Origin: Evansella caseinilytica
GTDB lineage: Bacteria > Bacillota > Bacilli > Bacillales > Salisediminibacteriaceae
Direction of reading: 5' to 3'
Assembly: GCF_900107275.1 (NCBI RefSeq)
Contig: NZ_FNPI01000001.1
Location: forward strand, 620,001-684,000
Length of the DNA stretch: 64,000 nt
A model generated the notes under the pieces. The model had not been told where the DNA came from. It saw nothing but the letters and a program-made list of their open reading frames with translations, and did no database searches. This document shows positions 1 to 8,484 of this stretch, piece after piece (the first letter of the stretch is position 1; the number at the start of each line of letters is the position of its first letter). Position numbers and translations under genes: made by a program.

Positions 1-2
1 AC

Positions 3-305
3 AGAAAAGCGGCGATCATCATCGATCAGTTGAGAATCGGTTCCTATGCCAATTTCAGCCTGGAGGCAATGGCGTTGGGAAAGCCTGTCGTTTGTTTTAT
101 TCGCAACGATCTGTTGAAAACATATCCGCCGGACCTGCCGATCGTCAATGCCAATCCGGACACGATTTACGAGGAGGTAAAAAAACTGTTGCATGAACCG
201 GAAGCATGGGCAAAAATCGGGAAGCGGAGCCGGAAGTATGTAGAGGGACATCACCGCCCCGATGCGATTGCCAAACAATTACTGCAAATTTATTCAGAGC
301 TATAG
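3..305 (+). CDS. Glycosyltransferase, GT-B fold, C-terminal end only (5' truncated by window)
   Basis: Only the last 100 codons are inside the window; the frame is open from base 3, so the gene starts upstream. The visible part matches residue by residue the end of the full-length paralogue at 2207-3223, sharing the IDQL.IGS, SLEAMALGKPV and LPIVNANPDTIY blocks. These blocks form the nucleotide-sugar binding half of GT4-like glycosyltransferases, where the Glu of SLEAMA normally contacts the donor. The protein probably transfers a sugar during assembly of a cell- or spore-surface glycan. It is followed after 70 bases by an amino-sugar acyltransferase and an aminotransferase, which suggests a shared pathway. 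The donor and acceptor cannot be read from the sequence. Confidence 0.85.
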   Translation, partial: RKAAIIIDQLRIGSYANFSLEAMALGKPVVCFIRNDLLKTYPPDLPIVNANPDTIYEEVKKLLHEPEAWAKIGKRSRKYVEGHHRPDAIAKQLLQIYSEL

Positions 306-375
306 ATGGAGGGTGTTCATCAAGCGAAAAACCGATTGTATGAACAATCACTTACAGAAAGAAAGGTGAAAGACG

Positions 376-1077
376 ATGAAACGCACACAAATACCGCAAT
401 CCTGCAAGTTAGGTGAAGGTGTGGTTATCGAAGAAGGAGTCCAGCTTGGGGAAAATGTTCAAATCGGCCATTACACGGTCATCCTTGCCGACACGATCAT
501 CGGAGAAAATACGAATATTGGCAGCCATTCGGTGTTAGGCTGTCAGCCGTATAAAAATAAACGTGTGAAGCACGATGTCAGCAAACAATCTCCTTTAGTG
601 ATCGGCAAAGGCTGCAAAATCGGCCAGCACGCGGTGATTTATGCCGGGACGGAGCTGGCTGACGAGGTGCTGGTAGGGGATATGGCAAGTATCCGTGAGA
701 ACACGGCAATCGGGGAAGCGACGGTCATCGGCCGCAATGCCAAGGTAGAATGCCGTACGACAATCGGCAAAGGCTGCATGATCCAGACCGGGGCATATAT
801 TACCGCCGACATGATCATCGAAGAGAATGTGTTCATCGGTCCCGAGGTATCCACGTCCAATGATAAATATATGGGCAGAAAGCCGGTCGCCTTGAAAGGA
901 CCGCATATCAAAAAAGGGGTCACCATCGGGAATAATGCGACATTGCTTCCGGAAATTACCCTTGGCGAGTATGCCGTTGTCGGCGCCGGCGCCGTCGTTA
1001 CAAAGGACGTTCCTGGTCACCGGACGGTCGCCGGGGTACCGGCAAGAATAATCAACAGAAAGGGAGATAGCAAATGA
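376..1077 (+). CDS. Left-handed beta-helix amino-sugar N-acyltransferase (WlbB/QdtC/FdtC-like)
   Basis: A 233-residue protein made almost entirely of hexapeptide repeats of the [LIV]-G-x-x-x-x type (for example IGENTNIGSHSVLG and VIGNNATLLPEITLGEYAVV-like rungs), which fold as a left-handed beta helix. It ends with the usual AGAVVTKDVPGHRTVAGVPA block seen in acyl-CoA dependent sugar acyltransferases. A GAAAGGTG site lies ahead of the ATG. It overlaps the following DegT aminotransferase by four bases (ATGA), so the two are translationally coupled. That pairing is typical of pathways making 3-acetamido sugars, either UDP-linked (WlbC then WlbB) or dTDP-linked (QdtB/FdtB then QdtC/FdtC). I infer it acylates the amine installed by its neighbour; which sugar is unknown. 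Confidence 0.88.
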   Translation: MKRTQIPQSCKLGEGVVIEEGVQLGENVQIGHYTVILADTIIGENTNIGSHSVLGCQPYKNKRVKHDVSKQSPLVIGKGCKIGQHAVIYAGTELADEVLVGDMASIRENTAIGEATVIGRNAKVECRTTIGKGCMIQTGAYITADMIIEENVFIGPEVSTSNDKYMGRKPVALKGPHIKKGVTIGNNATLLPEITLGEYAVVGAGAVVTKDVPGHRTVAGVPARIINRKGDSK

Positions 1078-2180
1078 CTGCAGTTCCGTTAATGAATATC
1101 CGTGCACAATACGAAGCGTTGGAGAGAGAACTGCTTTCAGCGGCAAAGCGCGTCCTGTCCAGCGGAAAATATATTAACGGGGAGGAAGGTCGCCAGTTTG
1201 AAAAGGAGCTGGCAGCTTTTACAAATACACGGTATGCCGTTTCCACCGCAAATGGAACGGACGCCTTGATCTTGGCCCTGCACGCCTGCGGAGTCGGTCG
1301 GGGGGACGAAGTGATTACCTCGCCGTTCACCTTTTTTGCATCGGCAGAAGCGATTGCCCGTGTCGGCGCAACGCCCGTTTTTGCCGATATTGATGACAAA
1401 ACCTTTAACTTGGATCCAGAAAAAACAGCGGAAAAAATCACCGTGAAAACAAAAGCGATCATTCCGGTTCATCTTTTCGGGCAGCCTGCGGAAATGGACG
1501 CCTTTCTTGCGCTTGCCCGAAAGCATCATCTATATGTTATCGAGGATGCCTGTCAGGCCCTGGGTGCCGAATATAAAGCACAACCTGCCGGAGGTATCGC
1601 GGATGCGGGCTGCTTTTCCTTTTTTCCGACAAAAAATCTCGGCGGCTTCGGCGACGGCGGAATGGTGGTGACGAACAATCCGGAAGTGGCGGAAAAAGTC
1701 CGGTTGCTGGCGTTGCACGGAAGCAGAAAGAAATATTTTCATGAGACGATCGGATATAACAGCCGGTTGGATGAAATTCAGGCTGCTGTCCTTCGGATCA
1801 AATTGAAGTATATTACCGAGTGGAATAACAGGCGGAGGGAAAAAGCAGCAATCTACAGCGAAGAGCTTCAAGGACTCGATTTGAATTTGCCTGCGGAACT
1901 GCCGCACGTCCGTCACGTGTATCATTTGTTTGTCCTGCAAAGCAAAAAAAGACAGGGGTTGGGAAAATTTTTACAGAAAAAAGGGATAGCCACAGGGCAT
2001 TATTATCCGCGCCCCCTTCATCTGCAAACAGCATTTGCCTCTTTAGGTTATCAAGAAGGGGATTTGCCGGTTGCAGAAGCGGCCTCGCAGTGCTCCTTGG
2101 CACTTCCGCTGTTTCCGGAGCTGGCGGAAGCCGACCAAATGAAGGTCATTCAAGCGATTCGCGAGTTCCATTCACAGTGA
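1074..2180 (+). CDS. DegT/DnrJ/EryC1/StrS PLP-dependent sugar aminotransferase
   Basis: 368 residues, the usual length for sugar aminotransferases of fold type I. Visible family landmarks are SSGKYINGEE near residue 30, NGTDALILAL near 60, the PLP-ring contact EDACQALGAEY near 157, and the Schiff-base lysine Lys187 in FSFFPTKNLGGFGDGG. The enzyme moves an amino group from glutamate to a keto-sugar nucleotide. It is coupled by a four-base overlap to the hexapeptide acyltransferase upstream, which would acylate the new amine. A 26-base gap with a strong AAAGGAGGG separates it from the glycosyltransferase downstream, so the three genes look like one transfer module for an N-acyl amino sugar. Whether the substrate is a 3-keto or a 4-keto sugar cannot be decided here. 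Confidence 0.92.
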   Translation: MTAVPLMNIRAQYEALERELLSAAKRVLSSGKYINGEEGRQFEKELAAFTNTRYAVSTANGTDALILALHACGVGRGDEVITSPFTFFASAEAIARVGATPVFADIDDKTFNLDPEKTAEKITVKTKAIIPVHLFGQPAEMDAFLALARKHHLYVIEDACQALGAEYKAQPAGGIADAGCFSFFPTKNLGGFGDGGMVVTNNPEVAEKVRLLALHGSRKKYFHETIGYNSRLDEIQAAVLRIKLKYITEWNNRRREKAAIYSEELQGLDLNLPAELPHVRHVYHLFVLQSKKRQGLGKFLQKKGIATGHYYPRPLHLQTAFASLGYQEGDLPVAEAASQCSLALPLFPELAEADQMKVIQAIREFHSQ

Positions 2181-2206
2181 AGTGAACGAAAGGAGGGTTC
2201 CAAGTA

Positions 2207-3223
2207 TTGAAGGTTTTTCACTTAGGATTCGGCGGGCAAATGATCGAGATGTGTCAGGCGCTTAGAGAGGCAGGGGTGGATGCTGTTTCCTGCCACATGA
2301 GAAACTCTGTTCAACAGTTTCAACCGGACATCCTGTTTCAGATCGACAAGTATCCGGAAAGGGAACGTCTTCACCGCATCAGAAAATTTATGATGGACAT
2401 GAGTAAAAAATATGACGTTTTTCACTTTCATTTTGGCCAAACCTTTTTGCCGGATAGAAGCGATCTTGCTTATTTGAAGAAGCAAGGTAAAAAATTGATT
2501 GTCCAGCACCGCGGGTCCGAAGTACGCAGATTATCGCTTGCGAAAAAATTTAATAACCCGCATGTGCTTGTGAAAAAACAATTTGCCGATGAGAAAAAGC
2601 GCCGCTTATTTTTGAAAAAGTTATCACGTTATATTGACCACGCCATTGTTGCCGACCATGAGCTGCTGCCGTATATACAGAATATCTATAAGCATACTCA
2701 TATCATTCCCCAGGCGATTAACACAACAGCATTGAAACCAGCTTATCCTGCGCTGGACACGGAGGAACCTTTGATTGTACACGCGCCATCCAATTTTGAA
2801 GTAAAAGGAACAAAAGATGTCTTGGATGCCATCAGCCGGCTGCATATAACAAATTGCCGGTTTAAGTTCATGCTATTGTCGAATCTGCCGTACGAGCAGG
2901 CGCTGCAAATATATCGGCGGGCCGACATCATCATTGATCAACTGCTCATCGGTTCCTTCGGCGTCGTCAGCCTGGAAGCAATGGCTCTCGGAAAACCTGT
3001 CATTTGTTACATTCGAGATGATCTTCTGAACCGCTACCCTGCTCATTTGCCGATCGTGAACGCAAATCCAGACACAATATATCCGACATTAAAAAAGCTG
3101 CTGAGAAATCCGCGGGAAAGAAAGCGGCTTGGCGTCAAAGGAAGGAAATATGCAGAAAAACACCATGATCCACGGCTGATTTCGCAACAGTTGGTGGAGG
3201 TTTACCAACGGCTGTATCGGTGA
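2207..3223 (+). CDS. Glycosyltransferase, GT-B fold (GT4-like), paralogue of the gene at the window start
   Basis: 338 residues starting at a TTG placed after AAAGGAGGG. The N-terminal half begins KVFHLGFGGQMIEMCQAL, a Rossmann half with an early glycine-rich turn. The C-terminal half carries IDQLLIGSFGVVSLEAMALGKPV and LPIVNANPDTIY, the donor-binding signature. The last 100 residues are closely similar to the truncated gene at 3-305, so the two transferases arose by duplication and now bracket the acyltransferase and aminotransferase. The protein has no signal peptide or membrane helix and should act at the cytoplasmic face on lipid- or protein-linked glycan. It is the last gene of its run; a hairpin follows at 3324-3358. 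Confidence 0.9.
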   Translation: MKVFHLGFGGQMIEMCQALREAGVDAVSCHMRNSVQQFQPDILFQIDKYPERERLHRIRKFMMDMSKKYDVFHFHFGQTFLPDRSDLAYLKKQGKKLIVQHRGSEVRRLSLAKKFNNPHVLVKKQFADEKKRRLFLKKLSRYIDHAIVADHELLPYIQNIYKHTHIIPQAINTTALKPAYPALDTEEPLIVHAPSNFEVKGTKDVLDAISRLHITNCRFKFMLLSNLPYEQALQIYRRADIIIDQLLIGSFGVVSLEAMALGKPVICYIRDDLLNRYPAHLPIVNANPDTIYPTLKKLLRNPRERKRLGVKGRKYAEKHHDPRLISQQLVEVYQRLYR

Positions 3224-3323
3224 AGGAGAGAGAGCGGCACGTGCTAAAGAGAGAGCAGCGGGAGATTGCTGGACTGTGTGTACAGCTTTTAAAACAAACA
3301 GGAACGGCATTGTTATTTACAAC

Positions 3324-3364
3324 AAGGGTGTCTGTCTCAAGCGGGAGAAGACACCCTTTGACAA
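3324..3364 (+). terminator. Hairpin, probable transcription terminator
   Basis: AAGGGTGTCT at 3324-3333 pairs perfectly with AGACACCCTT at 3349-3358 across a 15-base loop. The T-run after the stem is short, so termination is likely but not certain. It lies 100 bases after the last gene of the upstream glycosyltransferase run. Confidence 0.5.
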
Positions 3365-3372
3365 AAGAGTAG

Positions 3373-3650
3373 GAGGACAAACTCGAGTCCGAAGCGTTGT
3401 CGAATGTCCTCAAGAAGGGCTTATGGGGACAAACTCGAGTCCGAAGCGTTGTCGAATGTCCTCAAGAAGGGCTTATGAGGACAAACTCGAGTCCGGAGCG
3501 CGGCGATTTGTCCTCAAGAAGGGCTTATGAGGACAAACTCGAGTTCGAAGCGCGGCAAACTGTCCTCAAGAAGGGTTTATGAGGACAAACTCGAGTCCGG
3601 AGCGCGGCAAACTGTCCTCAAGAAGGGTTTATGAGGACAAAACCAGCGGT
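3373..3650. repeat. 52-bp tandem repeat array (five full units plus a partial sixth)
   Basis: Units begin at 3373, 3425, 3477, 3529, 3581 and 3633, exactly 52 bases apart. Each opens with GAGGACAAACTCGAGT (first G variable) and closes with TGTCCTCAAGAAGGG; about 15 bases in the middle vary between units. GAGGACA and TGTCCTC are inverted repeats, so every unit can form its own stem, and ACTCGAGT is an internal palindrome. The period is not a multiple of three, which argues against a coding repeat. Two related but diverged units occur at 62,697-62,790. The array fills most of the 579-base gap between the glycosyltransferase run and the convergent yheC-like gene. Confidence 0.9.
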
Positions 3651-3802
3651 CCTCATGAAGAACAGTTTATGCGGGCAAACCGAAAGGCGGAAAATCGTTT
3701 GATACCGATCGGCTCCTACCCGTGCCTTCCTTGCTGTCTCTGGTTCCTATTACGGTAACGAAGTTGAACCTACCCGTTGTTGATTAAAAGATTCATCATC
3801 TG

Positions 3803-4918
3803 TCAGTGTGCGGTCAGATATTTTGCATACTCCAGCGGATTTAAAAAGATACTGTCAACCGCCTCTTGGTCGTAAGCTTTGCACAGGGATACTTTTGCCG
3901 ATTGAGAATTGCATTCGATCAGCTTCAGCTTTCCTTTTTGATCAATCGCGAAGTCAATCCCGATTTCCCCGACGGGTCCATAAATTTTTTCGATCTCAAG
4001 GTAGACATTTTTCAGAAAGGTCTCCACTTTCTTTTTGACAGTTTGGATTTGGTTTTTACTGTAGTTCATATAATCTGCAAAAAAATCTTCAAAAACATAG
4101 CTGTTTGCATGAGTAGTGATTGGGGAATTCGTTTGTGATACTCGAACAGGGATACCGATAATCTCCAGCTTGCCGTTCCCGTTACGCTGCAGTTCTGCCC
4201 GAAAGTCAACGACCGAGTGGTTGATTTTGATTAAATCGATCGCTTCCTGCGCGATTATTTCCCGATTGCCGAAATACGCCTTTAATTGCCGGTATAAGGT
4301 AACAATATTCTTCGCTTTTTGAATGGACAATGAACCGTTGAAATAGCGGTATTCAAAGGAGCCGTCCGTTAATTTCGTTACTTTTACCACCTGCTTTCCT
4401 CTTCTACCCCTCGCTGCTTTTACATAGATGGAAGGATATCTTTTAATCATATACTCCAGCACTTTCGGCGATTTCATTTGCATCGTTTTTGGCAGATGTT
4501 TTCTCAATGTTGTTTTTTTCAAATGCTTATATAAATCCCATTTATTGAACCCGAGTTGATAATTCAGCATTTTCACGCCTGATTTGGCTAACTGATGTTG
4601 GAATTTAAGATATTTTTTTACCATGTGTTCGCTGGATAGACTCAAGCCGCCTCGTTTATAAAGGACGTTGGGATATGGAAATAATCCGCGCTCCCAGCGG
4701 CCGGTGCTGCTATTATAATAAACACCGGAAATTCTTTTTTTATTGACGTCTACATCATGAAGAGAGTAGAAAAATAATGTTGTTTTCGCTTTTTCATTTG
4801 CTTTTGCCAACTCCAAAAGCCTTTCGTGCGGACATTGAAACAAAAGCTGGTAAACATTCCTCCTGGATACGGAAACGCCAATGACTGTGCTACTCTGAAT
4901 GGAAACTTCAGAGACCAT
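3803..4918 (-). CDS. YheC/YheD-family ATP-grasp protein (endospore coat-associated)
   Basis: 371 residues of the YheC/D family, which B. subtilis makes in the mother cell and deposits with the spore coat. The C-terminal two thirds is an ATP-grasp fold: KAARGRRGKQVVKV near 190 resembles the lysine and glycine-rich ATP loop, IAQEAIDLI gives the linker contact, and GEIGIDFAIDQKGKLKLIECNSQ near 335 carries the metal-binding Asp and Glu. The N-terminal part has the family features SVSRRNVYQLLFQCP and RWERGLFPYPNVLYKRGG. A GGTGGTGAG site precedes the ATG. No ligand or product is known for the family. A second, diverged copy lies at 6392-7417 in the same orientation, separated by two small twin genes. 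Confidence 0.88.
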   Translation of the reverse strand: MVSEVSIQSSTVIGVSVSRRNVYQLLFQCPHERLLELAKANEKAKTTLFFYSLHDVDVNKKRISGVYYNSSTGRWERGLFPYPNVLYKRGGLSLSSEHMVKKYLKFQHQLAKSGVKMLNYQLGFNKWDLYKHLKKTTLRKHLPKTMQMKSPKVLEYMIKRYPSIYVKAARGRRGKQVVKVTKLTDGSFEYRYFNGSLSIQKAKNIVTLYRQLKAYFGNREIIAQEAIDLIKINHSVVDFRAELQRNGNGKLEIIGIPVRVSQTNSPITTHANSYVFEDFFADYMNYSKNQIQTVKKKVETFLKNVYLEIEKIYGPVGEIGIDFAIDQKGKLKLIECNSQSAKVSLCKAYDQEAVDSIFLNPLEYAKYLTAH

Positions 4919-5201
4919 ATTCTCACCACCATCGTTGTATTTAAAAGTTGCTTTGACTGAAATACATTATATGTCTATTTCAATATATAACTTATGTACT
5001 GATTATCGTTTAGAGTCGGCTCGTGTCCAGTATCACGAACGTGAAATTATGAAGAATGCAGATTTGACAGGCTGGCCGCTTCTTTCCAGCTTATATTCTT
5101 AGGGATCGTCACCCAATTTTTGGAACAGCTGCGGAAAAAGGGCATAAAATGGATACCAGATCGATGTCAGCAAAACTCATCACCACTCATATTGTGAATC
5201 C

Positions 5202-5256
5202 AAAAAAAGAACTATCTCGCAAAAGGAATTCCTCTCAGTCTTTTGCGGATAGTTTT
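5202..5256 (-). terminator. Intrinsic terminator of the small gene at 5274-5537
   Basis: Read on the minus strand, AACTATCCGCAAAAG pairs with CTTTTGCGAGATAGTT (one bulge), and the stem is followed by CTTTTTTT. It lies 17 bases after the stop codon of the small gene. The rest of the 355-base gap 4919-5273 is AT-rich leader of the yheC-like gene and shows no open frame with a ribosome-binding site. Confidence 0.75.
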
Positions 5257-5273
5257 ATTAAACAGAGAAGCTG

Positions 5274-5537
5274 TTAAGGAGCAGGCGTCGCAGTAATTAG
5301 CAGGCTGGCAGTTACCAGCGGGCTTAACGCTACATCAGCAGCAAAATCAACACTTGGAACAGGGACAATCAATGTTTCCTCCACCCCGAGAATCGGTTCA
5401 AGATCAATGACCACTGTACCGTTTACGATTGGAAATGGAGCATCCACTATCAATGTAGCCCCGATTGGAGCTTCAACACCAGCGACGATCAATGCATCCA
5501 GCACAATCGTCACTAAAGCAGTATCAACAACAGCCAT
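5274..5537 (-). CDS. Small beta-rich protein of unknown function, twin of 5737-5997
   Basis: 87 residues that I do not recognise as a named family. The protein has almost no charged lysine or arginine and alternates hydrophobic residues with Asp, Thr and Pro (LIVDAPFPIVNGTVVIDLEP), suggesting a beta sandwich or a self-assembling surface subunit. There is no signal peptide and no cysteine. AGAAAGGAGG lies ahead of the ATG, and CATATTTTA upstream (minus strand, about 5565-5573) fits the sigma-K -10 consensus CATAnnnTA. A second gene with the same layout follows upstream at 5737-5997. With YheC/D-like genes on both sides I infer a spore-surface structural role; this is not proven. Confidence 0.75.
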   Translation of the reverse strand: MAVVDTALVTIVLDALIVAGVEAPIGATLIVDAPFPIVNGTVVIDLEPILGVEETLIVPVPSVDFAADVALSPLVTASLLITATPAP

Positions 5538-5736
5538 GTTATTCCTCCTTTCTATGCTGTTATACCATTAAAATATGAATCAAGTAGAATAAAGGATTGT
5601 ACTGGTAGCCTTTGAAGAAAAAATGTGTTTTTTACTATTGCTTGTCGGAGAGAGCGCTCCCCTTTTATTGGCTTAACAAAGAAAGCTATCACAAAACATG
5701 TGTAATCCCTTTTTGTGACAGCCAATTCATTCCGCG

Positions 5737-5997
5737 TTATGATTCTAGTGTGGTAGTAATTAACAAGTTAAACGCCAAGAGAGGACTTAAAGTTGCTGTT
5801 ACGGGAAAATCAACGACAGGAACAGGTACGGTGACCGTTTGATCAGCACCGACGAGCGGCTCCAAGTCAATGACGACGGATGCAACTCCGACAATTGGGA
5901 ATGGTTCGTTTACGATGACATCCAAGCCGACATCAAAGGTTTCACCTGCCACGATTGCGGAGGCTAGTTCGATGGTTACCAATGCAGTATCAGGCAT
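5737..5997 (-). CDS. Small beta-rich protein of unknown function, twin of 5274-5537
   Basis: 86 residues with the same plan as its neighbour: DTALVTIxLxxxIVAG at the start, NEPFPIVGVASVVIDLEP in the middle, then TVTVPVPVVDFPVTATLSPL and a short polar tail. It is free of cysteine, lysine and arginine, hence strongly acidic. The ATG follows AGAAGGGATGAT. On the minus strand CATAAATTA (about 6035-6043) fits a sigma-K -10 box, so each twin appears to have its own promoter. The two proteins differ at about half of positions while keeping length and hydrophobic pattern, consistent with an older duplication followed by selection. Function unknown. Confidence 0.75.
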   Translation of the reverse strand: MPDTALVTIELASAIVAGETFDVGLDVIVNEPFPIVGVASVVIDLEPLVGADQTVTVPVPVVDFPVTATLSPLLAFNLLITTTLES

Positions 5998-6098
5998 TTC
6001 AATATCATCCCTTCTATTCTTATTTGTACTTTTAATTTATGAAAACAACGTGGGAATGATTGTACGAATGAAATAGTAGAAAAGCATATTTCATGCTT

Positions 6099-6260
6099 GC
6101 TCTATATAGTGTTTGTTCAAAAAGATCGCTTTTTATCTTTTTGAACAAATACGAAGCAATGAGTGGAGCCGATGCATTCTTTTAAATCCTGCTACGAGTG
6201 GGGTTCTCGTAGTCGATGCATCGAGCGGAGCCATTGCCTTTTTGAACACGCTCTATATAG
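6099..6260. repeat. MITE-like intergenic element, compact form
   Basis: The element runs between two copies of GCTCTATATAG (6099-6109 and 6250-6260). Inside these lie the inverted ends TGTTTGTTCAAAAAG and CTTTTTGAACACGC. The core holds an inner hairpin (CTACGAG...CTCGTAG) and the phrase AGCCGATGCATTCTTT. Recognisable relatives are at 16,348-16,456, at 59,138-59,440 (tandem), and, inverted and enlarged, at 23,232-23,512 and 62,849-63,170. It encodes no protein. It accounts for most of the 394-base gap 5998-6391. Confidence 0.85.
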
Positions 6261-6391
6261 GAAAAAAAGAATGACTTCGGCAACAAGGATATCGTCGTCT
6301 GATAACGAACTGGAATTCATCGTTCCTGAAAGCAGCTGTGAAACCACCGTACGGTAAGGAAAAGAAGTTCATCGCGCCCGATTCCACACCA

Positions 6392-7417
6392 TTATCTCTT
6401 CTCTCTTGCAGCTAAAAAATAGGCGTATTCCAACGGCTTTAAATAAATGTTTCTCAATTGCCGTTCATCGTCGACTTGCGTTAAAAAATGCTTTTGTGTT
6501 CTGCCGTTGACTTCAATGATCCATACTTTTCCATTTGTATCAACAGCAAAGTCAAATCCAAGTTCTCCGAGATGCCCCATGTTTTTCTCCAAAAGTTTTG
6601 CAGCATGTATCCCGAACTTTTTGATTTTTTCAATGACGGCTGCCGTTGTTTTCGTATCTGCAGCAAGAATGTCGGCAATGCGCAACAGCTCCTTGCTTTG
6701 ATTGGTGATATAAGAATCCGGATAGCTCGTTCTGCAAAAACCGCCGGTGTATTCCCAGTTGCCTCTCCGATTTTTCTGGATGTATATACGGAGATCATAG
6801 ATTCTATCAGCATAGTGGTCGAAATCGATATAGTTTTGAACAAGGTATCTTTCCCCGCCGACGAGTTTTTTTACTCTGTCTCGAAATTCTTGTTCATCGG
6901 AGGTCGAGATTTTCGGGATAGACATATGATGATATAGCACGTACTCGTCATTTGCTGATTTTTCCAGCTTATAAATGTTTTCTCCTAAATTCCCTGAACA
7001 AGGCTTTAAAATTAATTTTCCATGCTGGTTTAACTGGTAGATGATTTCAGCATCGTTGAAAAGGCTTGTTTTCGGAAGGTGACTTTGCAGTGGAGAAGCT
7101 CGCAGGATCGTATCCACCGTCCATTTGTCAAACTTGGTGATAAAGTTGAAAACTTTCCTTTTCCCAAGCACAACCTCCCAGCTTTTTATTGCTATGTCCC
7201 TGCTGGAATAGAACCGGTTATAGACGACATCTGGAAAAGGAAAGCGCCCCTCCCGCCATTTCCCGTCCCGGTATAAGAAACCTTTAATTTTTTTCTTCTT
7301 CCAATATATTTTCCGCTTGTTGAAAACGAGAATATCGACAGGCAATGTTCTGCCGACTTCATACAATGGTAATGGGTTAGCTTTGTAGACCATGATTCCG
7401 ATTATTTTTTTTTTCAT
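6392..7417 (-). CDS. YheC/YheD-family ATP-grasp protein, second copy
   Basis: 341 residues from the ATG at 7417; the frame is open to 7489 but AAAGGTG six bases ahead of 7417 decides for the shorter form. It begins MKKKIIGIMVYKANPLP, then has the family segment KWREGRFPFPDVVYNRFY, and continues into an ATP-grasp domain: LILKPCSGNLGENIYKLE near residue 135, the YLVQNYIDF linker near 195, and GELGFDFAVDTNGKVWIIEV near 305 with the acidic metal ligands. It shares the fold and order of the protein at 3803-4918 but is clearly diverged. YheC/D proteins are coat-associated in B. subtilis; the chemistry is unknown. A CATACACTA sigma-K-like box at 7433-7441 sits very close to the start, so its use is doubtful. 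Confidence 0.87.
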   Translation of the reverse strand: MKKKIIGIMVYKANPLPLYEVGRTLPVDILVFNKRKIYWKKKKIKGFLYRDGKWREGRFPFPDVVYNRFYSSRDIAIKSWEVVLGKRKVFNFITKFDKWTVDTILRASPLQSHLPKTSLFNDAEIIYQLNQHGKLILKPCSGNLGENIYKLEKSANDEYVLYHHMSIPKISTSDEQEFRDRVKKLVGGERYLVQNYIDFDHYADRIYDLRIYIQKNRRGNWEYTGGFCRTSYPDSYITNQSKELLRIADILAADTKTTAAVIEKIKKFGIHAAKLLEKNMGHLGELGFDFAVDTNGKVWIIEVNGRTQKHFLTQVDDERQLRNIYLKPLEYAYFLAAREKR

Positions 7418-7656
7418 TTGCATCACCTTTGATAGTGTATGTGGCCGAGACATCCTTTGTTTGACCAACTGACTACTTGTACTGTCCAATTTTTAGGAGC
7501 CTAACTTTCCATCGATGTCATTGCCAAAAAAATGATCATGACATATGGATAAGAAGAGGGAGAATTTCTGAATCATTGACCGAAGAGCAAGAGCCGCTGA
7601 TAAGTGAAGGAATGCGGGCTGCGCCATGAACCATGGAAAGTAAGCGGGGTGATGTT

Positions 7657-8376
7657 GTGAAAGGAGTTGTTTTGGCAGGAGGGAGGGGGACGAGGCTGTC
7701 GCCTTTTACAAAAGTAATCAATAAACACCTGCTCCCCGTCGGAAAGTATCCGATGATTTACTGGCCGCTTCTTAGGCTGCAGGAAGCAAAAGTAACCAAC
7801 GTTTGTATTGTGACAAGTGAGGAAAGTATTCCGGCGATGAAGGAAATGATCGAAGCGCTGCCCTTGGAAAAATTATCTTGCCGATTTGTTCCGCAGGCGG
7901 AACCGCTTGGGATCGCGGACGGTATTCTGCAAGCGGAGCCGTTTGTGAAAAACGATAAAATCGTCGTGCTGTTAGGCGATAATGTTTTCACCGATTCCCT
8001 GCATCAGGCAGTGGAACAATTCATACAATCTGGTGAAGGCGCCAAGGTGTTTGTCAAGGAGGTAAGTGATCCGGAAAGATATGGCGTCGTGGAGATCGAT
8101 GACCGCGGCAACGTGCTCAACATTGAGGAAAAACCGTTAAAGCCGAAAACTAATTTATGTGCTACCGGGATTTATTTATATGATAACAAAGTGTTTGACT
8201 ATATCCGCCGGCTGTCTTTTTCCACAAGGGGAGAAATGGAAGTAACGGATTTAAATCGACAGTATTTGGAGGAAGGGAAGCTGACCGTACAAAGGCTGGA
8301 GAGCTTCTGGATTGATGCGGGAACAATCGCATCGCTGAACAAAGCGAACAGCTATATGTTTAATCCTTCTGAATAA
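7657..8376 (+). CDS. spsI: Glucose-1-phosphate thymidylyltransferase-like nucleotidyltransferase (SpsI/RmlA-like)
   Basis: 239 residues from a GTG at 7657; an upstream ATG at 7633 lacks a ribosome-binding site, whereas GCGGGGTGAT precedes the GTG. The N-terminus MKGVVLAGGRGTRLSPFTKV is the nucleotide-binding signature of sugar-1-phosphate nucleotidyltransferases, followed by the NKHLLPVGKYPMIYWPL block and VVLLGDNVF (metal-binding Asp). GEMEVTDLNRQYLE and SFWIDAGT near the end are also RmlA features. The protein is shorter than enteric RmlA and about the length of B. subtilis SpsI, of the spore-coat polysaccharide operon. It would make dTDP-glucose from dTTP and glucose-1-phosphate, the first step to dTDP-rhamnose. 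Genes for RmlD and RmlC follow. Confidence 0.87.
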   Translation: MKGVVLAGGRGTRLSPFTKVINKHLLPVGKYPMIYWPLLRLQEAKVTNVCIVTSEESIPAMKEMIEALPLEKLSCRFVPQAEPLGIADGILQAEPFVKNDKIVVLLGDNVFTDSLHQAVEQFIQSGEGAKVFVKEVSDPERYGVVEIDDRGNVLNIEEKPLKPKTNLCATGIYLYDNKVFDYIRRLSFSTRGEMEVTDLNRQYLEEGKLTVQRLESFWIDAGTIASLNKANSYMFNPSE

Positions 8377-8484
8377 GAGCGGCAATGGCTGCCCCTGCTG
8401 TGCTTTAGACATGAGATACGGCAGTTTTGTAAACGGAAGTACATTTGACGGAAAGCGGGACGACGGGATAAACAAGGAGGAGGA

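Noticed and set aside
595-1146. 183-codon minus-strand frame opposite the acyltransferase
   Set aside because: Shadow of a well-supported hexapeptide-repeat gene on the plus strand.
3276-3582. Plus-strand open frames through the 52-bp array
   Set aside because: The period is not a multiple of three, so the repeats are read in changing frames; no ribosome-binding site.
3373-3650. CRISPR-like appearance of the 52-bp array
   Set aside because: The variable middle is only about 15 bases and related between units, the conserved parts are not a fixed-length repeat with unique spacers, and no cas gene is present.
7433-7460. Sigma-K promoter match (AC-N17-CATACACTA) ahead of the second yheC/D-like gene
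   Set aside because: Consensus is good, but the predicted transcript would start inside the ribosome-binding site at 7424-7430, so it is not listed as a promoter.
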